From: DASQFD01 sp035633255 | Lineage (GTDB): Bacteria; Actinomycetota; Actinomycetes; Actinomycetales; Dermatophilaceae | DNA length: 9,882 bases | NCBI GenBank assembly: GCA_035633255.1 | Contig: DASQFD010000030.1 | Coordinates: 1-9,882 of the forward strand | Direction of reading: 5' to 3' | Shown: positions 1-6,511 of the stretch, piece after piece | How the letters are laid out: every line of letters begins with the position of its first letter | Position numbering within the stretch: position 1 is the first letter of the stretch | Program-made: the position numbers and the translations under genes | The notes under the pieces: generated by a model | Databases searched by the model: none | Told to the model about the DNA's origin: nothing | What the model saw: the letters and a program-made list of their open reading frames with translations, nothing else

Positions 1-30
1 CCCCCCCCCCCCCCCCCCCCCCCCCCCCCC
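1..30. repeat. 30-base poly-C homopolymer at window edge
   Basis: The first 30 bases are all C, and unique sequence begins at position 31. It lies 6 bp upstream of the Shine-Dalgarno sequence of the YceI gene, where a promoter would normally sit. Two-colour Illumina chemistry reads absent signal as poly-G, whose complement is poly-C, so a contig-end artefact is the simplest explanation. A genuine slippage-prone homopolymer next to a promoter is possible but less likely. Confidence 0.9.
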
Positions 31-48
31 AGACCGAAGGAGCCCCCC

Positions 49-624
49 ATGACCCCCACCACCGCCGCCACCACCACCACCACCGCCACCACCGACGCCC
101 TCCCTGGCCTCGCCCAGGGCACCTGGTCCGTCGACGCGTCCCACACCGAGCTCGCCTTCACCGCCCGTCACCTCATGGTCACCAAGGTCCGTGGCCGGTT
201 CACCGACCTGACCGGCACCGTCTCGGTCGGCGAGACCCTCGCCGACTCGGGTGCCGACGTCACCGTGCAGATGACCTCCGTCGAGACCGGCAGCGCCGAC
301 CGCGACGCCCACCTGCGCAGCGGTGACTTCTTCGACGTCGAGGCCTTCCCGACCATGGCCTTCCGCGCGACCTCCTTCGAAGGCGGGTCGCTCACCGGCG
401 ACCTGACCATCAAGGGCGTCACCCGCCCGGTGACCTTCGACGTCGGGTTCAACGGCGTCGCCACCGACCCGTGGGGCAACCTCAAGGCCGGCTTCGAGGC
501 GAGCGCCGAGGTCAACCGCAAGGACTGGGACCTGACGTGGAACGTCGCCCTGGAGTCCGGGGGCGTCCTCGTGTCCGAGAAGGTCAAGCTGTCCCTGGAC
601 GTCCAGCTCGTCAAGAGCGCCTGA
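49..624 (+). CDS. YceI family protein (polyisoprenoid-binding-like lipocalin fold)
   Basis: The 191-residue product matches the YceI family over residues about 25-190. Visible blocks are WSVDASHTELAF followed by RHLMVTKVRGRF (residues 26-51), RDAHLRSGDFFDVEAFP (85-101) and the GDLTIKGVTRPVTFDV block in the second half. YceI proteins form a lipocalin-like beta-barrel that binds long isoprenoid or other amphiphilic lipids; the ligand here is unknown. No signal peptide is seen, so it is probably cytoplasmic, unlike the periplasmic E. coli protein. The N-terminus (residues 2-16) is a Thr/Ala tract encoded by an ACC-rich triplet run. The ATG start is supported by AAGGAG at 37-42 with a 6-base spacer. 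The gene is monocistronic in this window and convergent with hemB. The family assignment is firm; the physiological role is not. Confidence 0.93.
   Translation: MTPTTAATTTTTATTDALPGLAQGTWSVDASHTELAFTARHLMVTKVRGRFTDLTGTVSVGETLADSGADVTVQMTSVETGSADRDAHLRSGDFFDVEAFPTMAFRATSFEGGSLTGDLTIKGVTRPVTFDVGFNGVATDPWGNLKAGFEASAEVNRKDWDLTWNVALESGGVLVSEKVKLSLDVQLVKSA
58..93 (+). repeat. ACC/GCC triplet microsatellite in the YceI N-terminus
   Basis: A run of ACC codons interrupted by GCC encodes Thr/Ala residues 4-15. Triplet slippage would change the length of a disordered tail without a frameshift. It lies just downstream of the poly-C run, so this corner of the assembly is low-complexity overall. Confidence 0.75.
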
Positions 625-630
625 CCGACG

Positions 631-660
631 AGCCGACCCAGCCCGTGGGACTGGGCCGCT
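631..660. terminator. Putative bidirectional hairpin between convergent yceI and hemB
   Basis: An imperfect stem pairs 637-641 (CCCAG) with 651-655 (CTGGG) around a 9-base loop. It extends outward through AGC-G (631-635) against CGCT (657-660), with one bulge and one mismatch. It begins 7 bp after the YceI stop and lies about 40 bp beyond the hemB stop, so it could serve both genes. There is no T-tract on either side, so this is at best a non-canonical terminator. Confidence 0.35.
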
Positions 661-696
661 GGGGACGGGGCGGCTGGGGACCGGGTGGCTGGGCGG
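656..696. repeat. 15-bp GC-rich tandem repeat, about 2.7 copies
   Basis: A degenerate 15-bp unit (CCGCTGGGGACGGGG at 656-670, CGGCTGGGGACCGGG at 671-685, partial TGGCTGGGCGG at 686-696) fills most of the convergent intergenic gap. Its runs of G on the plus strand might slow polymerase or form structure. No function can be assigned. Confidence 0.6.
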
Positions 697-699
697 CCG

Positions 700-1701
700 T
701 CATCCCCGGAGCAGCGCCGCGGCCTCGAGCGCGAAGTAGGTGAGGACGACGCGCGCGCCCGCCCGCCGGATGCCGAGCAGCGACTCCGGCACCGCCCGGT
801 CCCGCTCGACCCACCCGCGCTCGGCGGCCGCCACGATCTGCGCGTACTCCCCCGAGACCTGGTATGCCGCGACCGGCACCGGTGAGACCCCCGCCGCCGC
901 CGCCACGACGTCCAGGTGCGGCCCGGCCGGCTTGACCATGACGAGGTCGGCCCCCTCGGCGATGTCGAGCGCGAGCTCGCGCAGCGCCTCGGTGCCGTTG
1001 GCGGGGTCCTGCTGGTAGGTGGCGCGGTTGCCCTCGAGGGAGGAGTTCACCGCTTCCCGGAAGGGGCCGTAGAGCGCGGAGGTGTACTTCGCCGCGTAGG
1101 CGAGCAGCATCGCGTCGACGAAGCCGCCCTCGTCGAGGGCGGCGCGCACGTGCCCCACCTGGCCGTCCATCATCCCGGAGAGCCCGAGCACGTGCGCCCC
1201 GGCGCTCGCCTGCGCGAGGGCCATCGCGGCATACCGCTCCAGCGTCGCGTCGTTGTCGACCCGCCGGCCGCCGCGTCCGTCGTCGGCGAGCACGCCGCAG
1301 TGACCGTGGTCGGTGAACTCGTCGAGGCACAGGTCGGCCATGACGACGAGGTCGTCGCCGACCGCGTCGACCACGGACCGGATCGCGACGTTGAGGATCC
1401 CGTCCTCGTCGTCGGCGGCCGACCCGATCGCGTCCTTGGCGGCCGGCTCCGGCACCCCGAAGAGCATGACCCCCCCGAGCCGCGCGTCGACGCAGCGGCG
1501 CGCCTCGGCGACGAGCGAGTCGAGGGTGTGCTGCACGACCCCCGGCATCGAGGCGATCGGCTCCGGCTGGGCGATGCCGGCCCGGACGAAGACCGGCAGC
1601 ACGAGCTCAGCGGGGTGCAGCCGCACCTGCGCGACCAGCCGGCGGACGGCCGGGCTCTGCCGCAGCCGGCGGGGGCGGACGGCGGGGAAGGAACCCGTCA
1701 C
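700..1701 (-). CDS. hemB: Porphobilinogen synthase (delta-aminolevulinic acid dehydratase)
   Basis: HemB condenses two 5-aminolevulinate molecules into porphobilinogen in the cytoplasm. The 333-residue product is full length for the family. The two Schiff-base lysines are visible: Lys205 in AAKYTSALYGPFR and Lys257 in VMVKPAG. The substrate-binding SGMMDGQVG (175-183) and YQVSGEYA (280-287) blocks are intact. The metal-site loop reads C125-L-D127 ... HGHC135: two of the three classical zinc cysteines are present and the middle one is Asp, a pattern I recall from actinobacterial enzymes and intermediate between zinc- and magnesium-type HemB. The GTG start at 1701 overlaps the upstream TGA as GTGA (1698-1701). 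No strong Shine-Dalgarno sequence is seen, so translational coupling is likely. The frame stays open upstream to 2568 only because of GC-rich shadowing over hemD. It is the last gene of the rex-hem operon. Confidence 0.96.
   Translation of the reverse strand: MTGSFPAVRPRRLRQSPAVRRLVAQVRLHPAELVLPVFVRAGIAQPEPIASMPGVVQHTLDSLVAEARRCVDARLGGVMLFGVPEPAAKDAIGSAADDEDGILNVAIRSVVDAVGDDLVVMADLCLDEFTDHGHCGVLADDGRGGRRVDNDATLERYAAMALAQASAGAHVLGLSGMMDGQVGHVRAALDEGGFVDAMLLAYAAKYTSALYGPFREAVNSSLEGNRATYQQDPANGTEALRELALDIAEGADLVMVKPAGPHLDVVAAAAGVSPVPVAAYQVSGEYAQIVAAAERGWVERDRAVPESLLGIRRAGARVVLTYFALEAAALLRG
861..869 (+). repeat. Dispersed GGTATGCCG motif (one of six copies)
   Basis: The octamer GTATGCCG recurs six times: plus strand at 861-869, 2045-2053 and 4645-4653; minus strand at 1227-1235, 2891-2899 and 6779-6787. 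The coordinates include one extra 5' base, which is G in five copies and T in the copy at 2891-2899. Copies at 861 and 4645 are identical over 15 bases. Function is unknown; see the findings. Confidence 0.7.
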
Positions 1702-3338
1702 CGGGCCCGGCGCCGGCTCGCCGTCTTGCGCTGGCTGGGCCGCAGCACGGACTCCCCCGCCTCCCCGGCCGTCATGGCCAGCGTGCGGCCGTGGTCGGCG
1801 AGCGCGTCCACGACCGCCGCCGAGGCCGGCTCGGGCGCGAGGACGTCCACGCGCAGCCCGAGCTCCTCGGCGGTCTTCGCGGTCGCCGGGCCGATGCACG
1901 CGACCACCGTGTTGGGGTGCGGCTTCCCGGCGATGCCGACGAGGTTGCGCACCGTCGAGCTGGAGGTGAAGACCACCGCGTCGAAGGCCCCACCCTTGAT
2001 CGCGTCCCGCACCTCGGCCGCCGGCGGGGCGGCACGGACGGTCCGGTATGCCGTGACGTCGTCCACCTCCCAGCCCATCTCCTGCAGCCCGGCCACGAGG
2101 GTGTCGGTGGCAATGTCGGCGCGCGGGAGGAAGACGCGGTTGATCGGGTCGAGGAGGTCGTCGAAGGGCGGCCACTCCTCGAGCAGCCCCCTCGCCGACT
2201 GCTCCTCCGAGGGGACCAGGTCGGGGTTGATGCCCCACTCCAGCAGCGCCTCGGCCGTGACCCCGCCGACCGCGGCCACCTTGAGCCCCGCGAAGGAGCG
2301 GGCGTCGAGCCCGAACTCGGTGAACTTCTCCCGGATCGCCCGCACCGCGTTGACCGAGGTGAAGCCCACCCACTCGTAGCGACCGGTGACCAGCCCCTTG
2401 ACGGCGCGCTCCATCTGCTGCGGCGTCCGGGGCGGCTCGACGCTGATCGTCGGCACGACGGTGGACCGGGCGCCGTAGCGCTCCAGGCGGGCCGTCATGG
2501 TGCCCGACTGCTCCTTGGTGCGCGGCACGAGGACGTTCCACCCGAAGAGGGGACGGGTCTCGAACCACGAGAGCGACTCCCGGAGCCCGACGGTCGGGCC
2601 GAGGACCGCGAGCGCGGGAGCGGTCGAGGCGCCGAGCACGGTGCTCGCCTCGGCCAGCGTCGTGACGACGGTCGACTGGTCCACCGTCGTGCCGCGCTCG
2701 GTCACGGCGAGCGGCGTGGCCGGGTCGCGTCCGGCGGCCAGGACGGCGCGCAGGGTGCTTGCCACGGCCTCCGGAGCGCCGATCACGACGACCGTGGCCG
2801 CGTTGTCGAGCACGGCCGCGACGTCGGGGCGGCGGTCACCGGCGAGGAGGACGTGCACGGACCGGGAGGCGCCGGCGGTCAGCGGCACACCGGCATACAC
2901 GGGCACGGCGGACACCGCGCTGACCCCGGGCACCACCTCGAAGGGCACCCCGGCACGGGCGCAGGCGGTGGCCTCCTCGGCGAGCCCGTTGAAGGTGGCC
3001 GGGTCGCCGTCCATGAGGCGCACGACCAGACCGCCCGGGTTCGCCTTGGCCGTGCGCACCACGAGCTTGGCGCGCGAGGCGGTGGTGAGCGGCTGGCCGG
3101 GGTCGCCGTGGCCCGCGTCGACGACCTCGACGGCCGCCCGGCAGCACCGGGTGACCACGTCCTCGCGGGCGACCCGGTCCAGGAGGACGGCGTCGGCCTC
3201 GGCGAGGTACTCGGCCGCCCGCAGGGTCAACAGCCCGGCATCGCCGGGCCCGGCGCCGACGAAGGCCACCCTCGCGGGTGTCCTCGGTGCCCGCGGGCGG
3301 GTCGTCGGGGTGGTGGTGCTCGAGCGCGTGGGGCTCAC
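1698..3338 (-). CDS. hemD: Fused uroporphyrinogen-III C-methyltransferase-like / uroporphyrinogen-III synthase
   Basis: This 546-residue protein joins two domains in the usual actinobacterial order. Residues about 23-250 are an SAM-dependent tetrapyrrole-methylase fold: VAFVGAGPGDAGLLTLRA (24-41), GDP (111-113), VVPGVSAVSAVPVYAGVPLT (135-154). Residues about 262-515 are uroporphyrinogen-III synthase, which flips ring D of hydroxymethylbilane and closes the macrocycle: GWNVLVPRTKEQ (266-277), FTSVNAVRAIREKF (326-339), VFLPRADIATDTLVAGL (402-418), VFTSSSTVRNLVGIAG (456-471), IGPATAKTAEELGL (482-495). The methylase half has lost the usual GGDPFVFGRGGEE pattern (here DGDPATFNGLAEE), so uroporphyrinogen methylation is uncertain. 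The tail after residue 515 is basic and probably disordered. The GTG start at 3338 has GGAG at 3347-3350 with an 8-base spacer and lies 3 bp after the hemC stop. The 3' end overlaps hemB by four bases. The synthase call is firm. Confidence 0.94.
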   Translation of the reverse strand: MSPTRSSTTTPTTRPRAPRTPARVAFVGAGPGDAGLLTLRAAEYLAEADAVLLDRVAREDVVTRCCRAAVEVVDAGHGDPGQPLTTASRAKLVVRTAKANPGGLVVRLMDGDPATFNGLAEEATACARAGVPFEVVPGVSAVSAVPVYAGVPLTAGASRSVHVLLAGDRRPDVAAVLDNAATVVVIGAPEAVASTLRAVLAAGRDPATPLAVTERGTTVDQSTVVTTLAEASTVLGASTAPALAVLGPTVGLRESLSWFETRPLFGWNVLVPRTKEQSGTMTARLERYGARSTVVPTISVEPPRTPQQMERAVKGLVTGRYEWVGFTSVNAVRAIREKFTEFGLDARSFAGLKVAAVGGVTAEALLEWGINPDLVPSEEQSARGLLEEWPPFDDLLDPINRVFLPRADIATDTLVAGLQEMGWEVDDVTAYRTVRAAPPAAEVRDAIKGGAFDAVVFTSSSTVRNLVGIAGKPHPNTVVACIGPATAKTAEELGLRVDVLAPEPASAAVVDALADHGRTLAMTAGEAGESVLRPSQRKTASRRRAR

Positions 3339-3341
3339 GGG

Positions 3342-4307
3342 TCACGCTCCGGTGCGGGAGAGGTGGGCAGGGCGGGGGGGTGCGGGGGAGGCGGCAGCGA
3401 CGAGGGCGTCGCCGCCGTCCTCCAGCAGGACGGCGGCGAGGCGGCGACCGAGGCCCGCGGCGTGGGCCACGTCGCCGGTCAGCGACCGGCGCAGGTCGAC
3501 CGAGCCGTCGACCGCGCCGACGAACGCGCGCAGCGAGAGCTCGGCGCCGTCCACGCCCTCGACGACCTCGGCGAGCGCGCCGACGGGGGCGGAGCAGCCG
3601 GCCTCGAGGGCCGCGAGGAGGGACCGCTCGGCGGTGACGCAGGCGCGGGTGTCCGGGTCGTCGAGCGCGGACACGGCGCCGCGCACCTGCTCGTCGGCGG
3701 AGCGCACCTCGACGGCGAGCGCCCCCTGGCCGGGGGCGGGCAGCACCTGGATGGGGTCGAGCGCCTCCGTGACGACGTCCGCACGCCCGAGCCGGTTGAG
3801 CCCGGCGCAGGCCAGGACGACCGCGTCGAGGTCGCCGCGCTCCACCGTGGCGACCCGGGTGCCGACGTTGCCCCGCAGGTCGCGCACCTCCAGCCCGAGG
3901 CCGAGAGCGGCCAGCTGGGCGCGGCGGCGCGGCGAGCCGGTGCCCACCTGCGAGCCGACCGGCAGCTCGCCCAGGGTGAGGCCGTCGCGGGCGACCAGGG
4001 CGTCCCGGGCGTCCTCACGCACCGGCACGGCGGCGACGACGAGGTCCGGCTCGGGGGCGGTGGGCAGGTCCTTCAGCGAGTGGACGGCGAGGTCCACGCG
4101 GTGCTCGCGCAGCGCCTCGCGGAGGGCCGAGACGAAGACCCCGGTGCCGCCGAGCGCGGCGAGCGGGGTGGTGCGGTCGACGTCACCCACGGTGGTGACC
4201 TCGACGAGCTCGACCTCGTGCCCGCGCTCACGCAGGGCGTCCGCGACGAGCCCGGACTGGGTGCGGGCGAGGGCGGAACGGCGGGTCCCCAGCCGCAGGG
4301 CCGTCAC
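3342..4307 (-). CDS. hemC: Porphobilinogen deaminase (hydroxymethylbilane synthase)
   Basis: HemC links four porphobilinogen units into linear hydroxymethylbilane in the cytoplasm. The 321-residue product is normal length for the family. Visible hallmarks are LRLGTRRSALARTQ (4-17), the catalytic aspartate region VHSLKDLP with Asp80, GTGSPRRRAQL (122-132), the RGNVGTR arginine block (145-151), LPAPGQGALAVE (189-200) and the dipyrromethane-cofactor cysteine Cys238 in EAGCSAPVGA. The GTG start at 4307 shares GTGA with the hemA stop (4304-4307) and has a strong AAGGAG at 4313-4318 with a 5-base spacer. It sits third in the rex-hemA-hemC-hemD-hemB run and feeds its product straight to the HemD domain. 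The last ~20 residues are a Pro/Ala-rich tail. Confidence 0.97.
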   Translation of the reverse strand: MTALRLGTRRSALARTQSGLVADALRERGHEVELVEVTTVGDVDRTTPLAALGGTGVFVSALREALREHRVDLAVHSLKDLPTAPEPDLVVAAVPVREDARDALVARDGLTLGELPVGSQVGTGSPRRRAQLAALGLGLEVRDLRGNVGTRVATVERGDLDAVVLACAGLNRLGRADVVTEALDPIQVLPAPGQGALAVEVRSADEQVRGAVSALDDPDTRACVTAERSLLAALEAGCSAPVGALAEVVEGVDGAELSLRAFVGAVDGSVDLRRSLTGDVAHAAGLGRRLAAVLLEDGGDALVAAASPAPPRPAHLSRTGA

Positions 4308-5635
4308 GACGGCTCCTTCCCCGGCGCCCCGCCGAACGGCGGCACCACGGGCGGCACGGAGACCACGGAGACGTCACGCGGGTCGAGGTCGAACAGCTCG
4401 CTCAGCGCCCGCGCGTAGCTGCCGCCCTCGTCGCGCGCGGCCAGCTCCTTGACCCGCACCGTCGGGGTGTGCAGCAGCTTCTCGACGACGCGGTGGACGG
4501 TGCGCTGCAGCTCGGCGCGCTCGGCGTCGGGCAGGTCCGGGAGCCGTCGGTCCAGCCGCCGGAGCTCGTCGTCCACCACGCCGCTGGCGCGGCGCCGCAG
4601 GGCGGCCACCGTGGGCGCCACGGCCTGCGCGGAGCGCTCGGTGAGGTATGCCGCGACCGCGGCGGTCACGAGGTCGGTCGCCTCCTGCACCTGCGGGTGC
4701 CGGGCGGCCCCGGACAAGCACTCGCCGAGCTGGGCCAGGCCGATGCGGGTCACGGCGGGCAGCGCCGCGACCTCGGTCGCGACGTCGTGCGGGAGGGCGA
4801 GGTCGAGGTAGACCTGCGGCCCGCCGCCGCGTCGTGCCGCCGCGGCGGTGGCGGTCTCGACGGTGACCACGCGGCCGGCGGCGCCGGTGCACGAGATGAC
4901 CACGTCGGCATCGGCAAGCGCCTCGACGAGCTCGCCGACCGGTCGGGCGGTCCCGCCGACCCGCTCGGCGAGACGCTCCCCGCGGTTCGCGCTGCGGTTG
5001 ACGACGGTGATGGCGCCGGCCCCCCGGCGGGCGGCGGTGACGGCGGCGAGGGCGCTCATGCTGCCGGCCCCGATGACGGTGACGCGCCCGGTGGACAGCG
5101 GCCCCACGACCTCGGCGGCCCGCTCCAGCCCCTCCTCGACGAGGGAGTGGCTGACCGAGTCGATCCCGGTCTCGGTGTGCACGCGCTTGCCGACCCGCAG
5201 GGCCTGCTGGAGCAGCGGGTTGAGCGCCGGGCCGACGTGGCTCCACCGCTGGGCGCGCGCCAGCGCCTGCCGGAGCTGGCCGAGGATGTGCGCCTCGCCG
5301 ACGGCCATCGAGTCCAGCCCGGCGGCCACCGAGAAGACGTGGGCGATGCCGCGGTCCTCGTAGTGGACGTAGAGGTGGGGGGAGAGCTCGGCGAGCGGGA
5401 CGCCGGTGGCGCCGTCCAGGGCGTCGGAGACGTCCGAGACCGCGCCGTGGAAGGTGAGTCCCTCGACGTAGACCTCGGTGCGGTTGCAGGTCGAGACGAC
5501 GACCGCCTCGCTGACGTGCTCGGAGCGCAGGACGGTCCGCTCCAGCCCGGTGCGGGCGTTCGGGTCGAGGGCCACCGACTCCAGGAGTGGCACCGGGGCG
5601 CCGTGGTGCGACAGGCCGAGGACGAGCAGGCTCAC
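4304..5635 (-). CDS. hemA: Glutamyl-tRNA reductase
   Basis: HemA reduces glutamyl-tRNA(Glu) with NADPH to glutamate-1-semialdehyde, the committed step of the C5 route to ALA and tetrapyrroles. The 443-residue product has the three expected domains. The catalytic N-terminal domain carries the nucleophile Cys50 in STCNRTEVYVEG and conserved His99 in RGIAHVFSVAAGLDS. The Rossmann NADPH domain carries VIGAGSMS (187-194) followed by VVNRS. A helical dimerisation region occupies about 320-415. The GTG start at 5635 overlaps the rex stop as GTGA (5632-5635). A GGGAGG at 5646-5651 lies a rather long 10 bases upstream, so coupling to rex translation probably contributes. The C-terminal ~25 residues are Val/Pro-rich and lie outside the family core. 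As the entry enzyme it is the logical control point for the Rex-regulated promoter upstream. Confidence 0.97.
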   Translation of the reverse strand: MSLLVLGLSHHGAPVPLLESVALDPNARTGLERTVLRSEHVSEAVVVSTCNRTEVYVEGLTFHGAVSDVSDALDGATGVPLAELSPHLYVHYEDRGIAHVFSVAAGLDSMAVGEAHILGQLRQALARAQRWSHVGPALNPLLQQALRVGKRVHTETGIDSVSHSLVEEGLERAAEVVGPLSTGRVTVIGAGSMSALAAVTAARRGAGAITVVNRSANRGERLAERVGGTARPVGELVEALADADVVISCTGAAGRVVTVETATAAAARRGGGPQVYLDLALPHDVATEVAALPAVTRIGLAQLGECLSGAARHPQVQEATDLVTAAVAAYLTERSAQAVAPTVAALRRRASGVVDDELRRLDRRLPDLPDAERAELQRTVHRVVEKLLHTPTVRVKELAARDEGGSYARALSELFDLDPRDVSVVSVPPVVPPFGGAPGKEPS

Positions 5636-6318
5636 GAGACGACCGCCTCCCGGCGGACGGCGAGCGCGGACTTGCGCTGCTCGTGGAAGGCGAGGATCTG
5701 CAGCTCGGTGGACAGGTCCACCTTGCGCACGACGACCTCGGCGGGGACGGTGAGGACCGCGGGCGCGAAGTTGAGGACCGACCGGACGCCCGCGTCGACC
5801 AGGGCGTCGGCCACCTCCTGCGCGGACTCGGCCGGCGTGGCGATGACGCCGATGGCCAGGCCCTCCTCGCGCACCAGCGCGCGCAGGTCGCTCATCGGGC
5901 GGATGGCCCGCCCGGCGACGCGCAGCCCGACGAGCCGCTCGTCGCGGTCCAGCAGGGCGAGGACGCGGAAGCCGCGGGTCGCGAAGCCGCTGTAGGCCGC
6001 CAGCGCGCGGCCGAGGTTGCCCATCCCGACGATGGCGACCGGCCAGTCGTGGGTCAGGCCGAGCGCGAGGGCGATCTCGTAGGCGAGCCGGTCGACCTCG
6101 TAGCCGACCCCCCGCACGCCGTAGGAGCCCAGGTGCGAGAGGTCCTTGCGCAGCTTCGCCGGGCTCACGCCGGCAGCGGCCGCGAGCTCCTCGGAGCTGA
6201 CCGACCCGGTCCCGCGCTCCGCCAAGGAGGTCAGCGCCTGGAGGTATCCGGGCAGGCGTGCCACCGAGGCGTCGGGGATCCCCCGGGCCGGGGCGACGTG
6301 CGTGGACACGGAGGGCAC
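5632..6318 (-). CDS. rex: Redox-sensing transcriptional repressor Rex
   Basis: Rex is a homodimeric NAD(H)-binding repressor that leaves DNA when NADH rises. The 228-residue form has a winged-helix domain at about 12-80 (RGIPDASVARLPGYLQAL, then the recognition helix and wing SPAKLRKDLSHLGSYGVRGVGY), a Rossmann domain with GMGNLG (98-103), and the C-terminal domain-swapped helix DLSTELQILAFHEQRK (201-216). It closely resembles S. coelicolor Rex. Start choice: the frame is open to a GTG at 6378 (248 residues). The 20 extra codons use GAT, GAA, CCA, CCT, CGA and CGT, unlike the near-exclusive G/C wobble elsewhere, and homologues begin about a dozen residues before RGIP. I therefore prefer GTG 6318, which has GAGGAG at 6322-6327 but only a 3-base spacer; GTG 6309 is also possible. 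It is the first gene of the hem operon and likely autoregulated via the operator at 6396-6413. Confidence 0.95.
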   Translation of the reverse strand: MPSVSTHVAPARGIPDASVARLPGYLQALTSLAERGTGSVSSEELAAAAGVSPAKLRKDLSHLGSYGVRGVGYEVDRLAYEIALALGLTHDWPVAIVGMGNLGRALAAYSGFATRGFRVLALLDRDERLVGLRVAGRAIRPMSDLRALVREEGLAIGVIATPAESAQEVADALVDAGVRSVLNFAPAVLTVPAEVVVRKVDLSTELQILAFHEQRKSALAVRREAVVS

Positions 6319-6384
6319 CGGCTCCTCTCGACGTTCGCGACGGGGATCGCCCGGAGGTGGGGTGCGCCGCCGGACCACGAGGTC

Positions 6385-6413
6385 AGCCTACGCACTTGTG
6401 AAGCCCTGCACAA
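6385..6413 (-). promoter_or_regulatory. Predicted promoter of the rex-hemACDB operon
   Basis: On the minus strand, TTGTGC (6413-6408) and TAGGCT (6390-6385) are separated by exactly 17 bases. They resemble the -35 and TANNNT -10 elements of an actinobacterial housekeeping promoter. The predicted transcription start is near 6378, giving a ~60-base leader to the preferred GTG at 6318, or a leaderless message if GTG 6378 is used. The region sits in the 193-bp gap between the glutaredoxin-like gene and rex. Confidence 0.65.
6396..6413. promoter_or_regulatory. Rex operator (ROP)
   Basis: The plus-strand 18-mer TTGTGAAGCCCTGCACAA matches the known Rex consensus TTGTGAA-N4-TTCACAA at 13 of 14 fixed positions (TGCACAA instead of TTCACAA in one half). 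It covers the -35 element and most of the spacer of the predicted promoter, an ideal position for repression. A further half-site, TTGTGAC on the minus strand, lies just upstream at 6421-6415. It is adjacent to rex, as in S. coelicolor. Confidence 0.85.
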
Positions 6414-6474
6414 AGTCACAAGGAGCCGCCCGGCGCTGGGTCGCCGATCACCTCCACCCGGGCGCTCCGGGGGC

Positions 6475-6496
6475 GGGTCGAGGTGTCAACCGACCC
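6475..6496 (-). terminator. Putative hairpin after the glutaredoxin-like gene
   Basis: A perfect 6-bp stem GGGTCG (6475-6480) / CGACCC (6491-6496) encloses a 10-base loop. It begins 15 bp beyond the stop at 6512 in the direction of minus-strand transcription and lies before the rex promoter. There is no U-tract, so it may only attenuate. It would help insulate the Rex-regulated operon from upstream transcription. Confidence 0.3.
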
Positions 6497-6511
6497 TCGC
6501 GGCGCCCCTTC

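Noticed and set aside
1702..2568. In-frame 289-codon extension upstream of hemB
   Set aside because: It is in a different frame over the conserved HemD domain, has shadow composition, and the GTG at 1701 overlapping the hemD stop gives a normal-length HemB.
3342..3345. GTGA overlap as an alternative hemD start (GTG 3345)
   Set aside because: It is out of frame with the conserved CobA/HemD protein. GTG 3338 has GGAG at a good distance.
1791..4418. Long plus-strand open frames (875 aa at 1791-4418, 651 aa at 2497-4452, 487 aa at 916-2379) opposite the hem genes
   Set aside because: Their products are Arg/Gly/His-rich low-complexity with no family motif, and they lie antisense to well-conserved hemB, hemD and hemC. 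They are the usual GC-rich shadows.
6484..6489. Perfect minus-strand TTGACA resembling a -35 box
   Set aside because: No TANNNT-like element follows at 16-19 bp, and it sits in the loop of the hairpin after the glutaredoxin-like gene.
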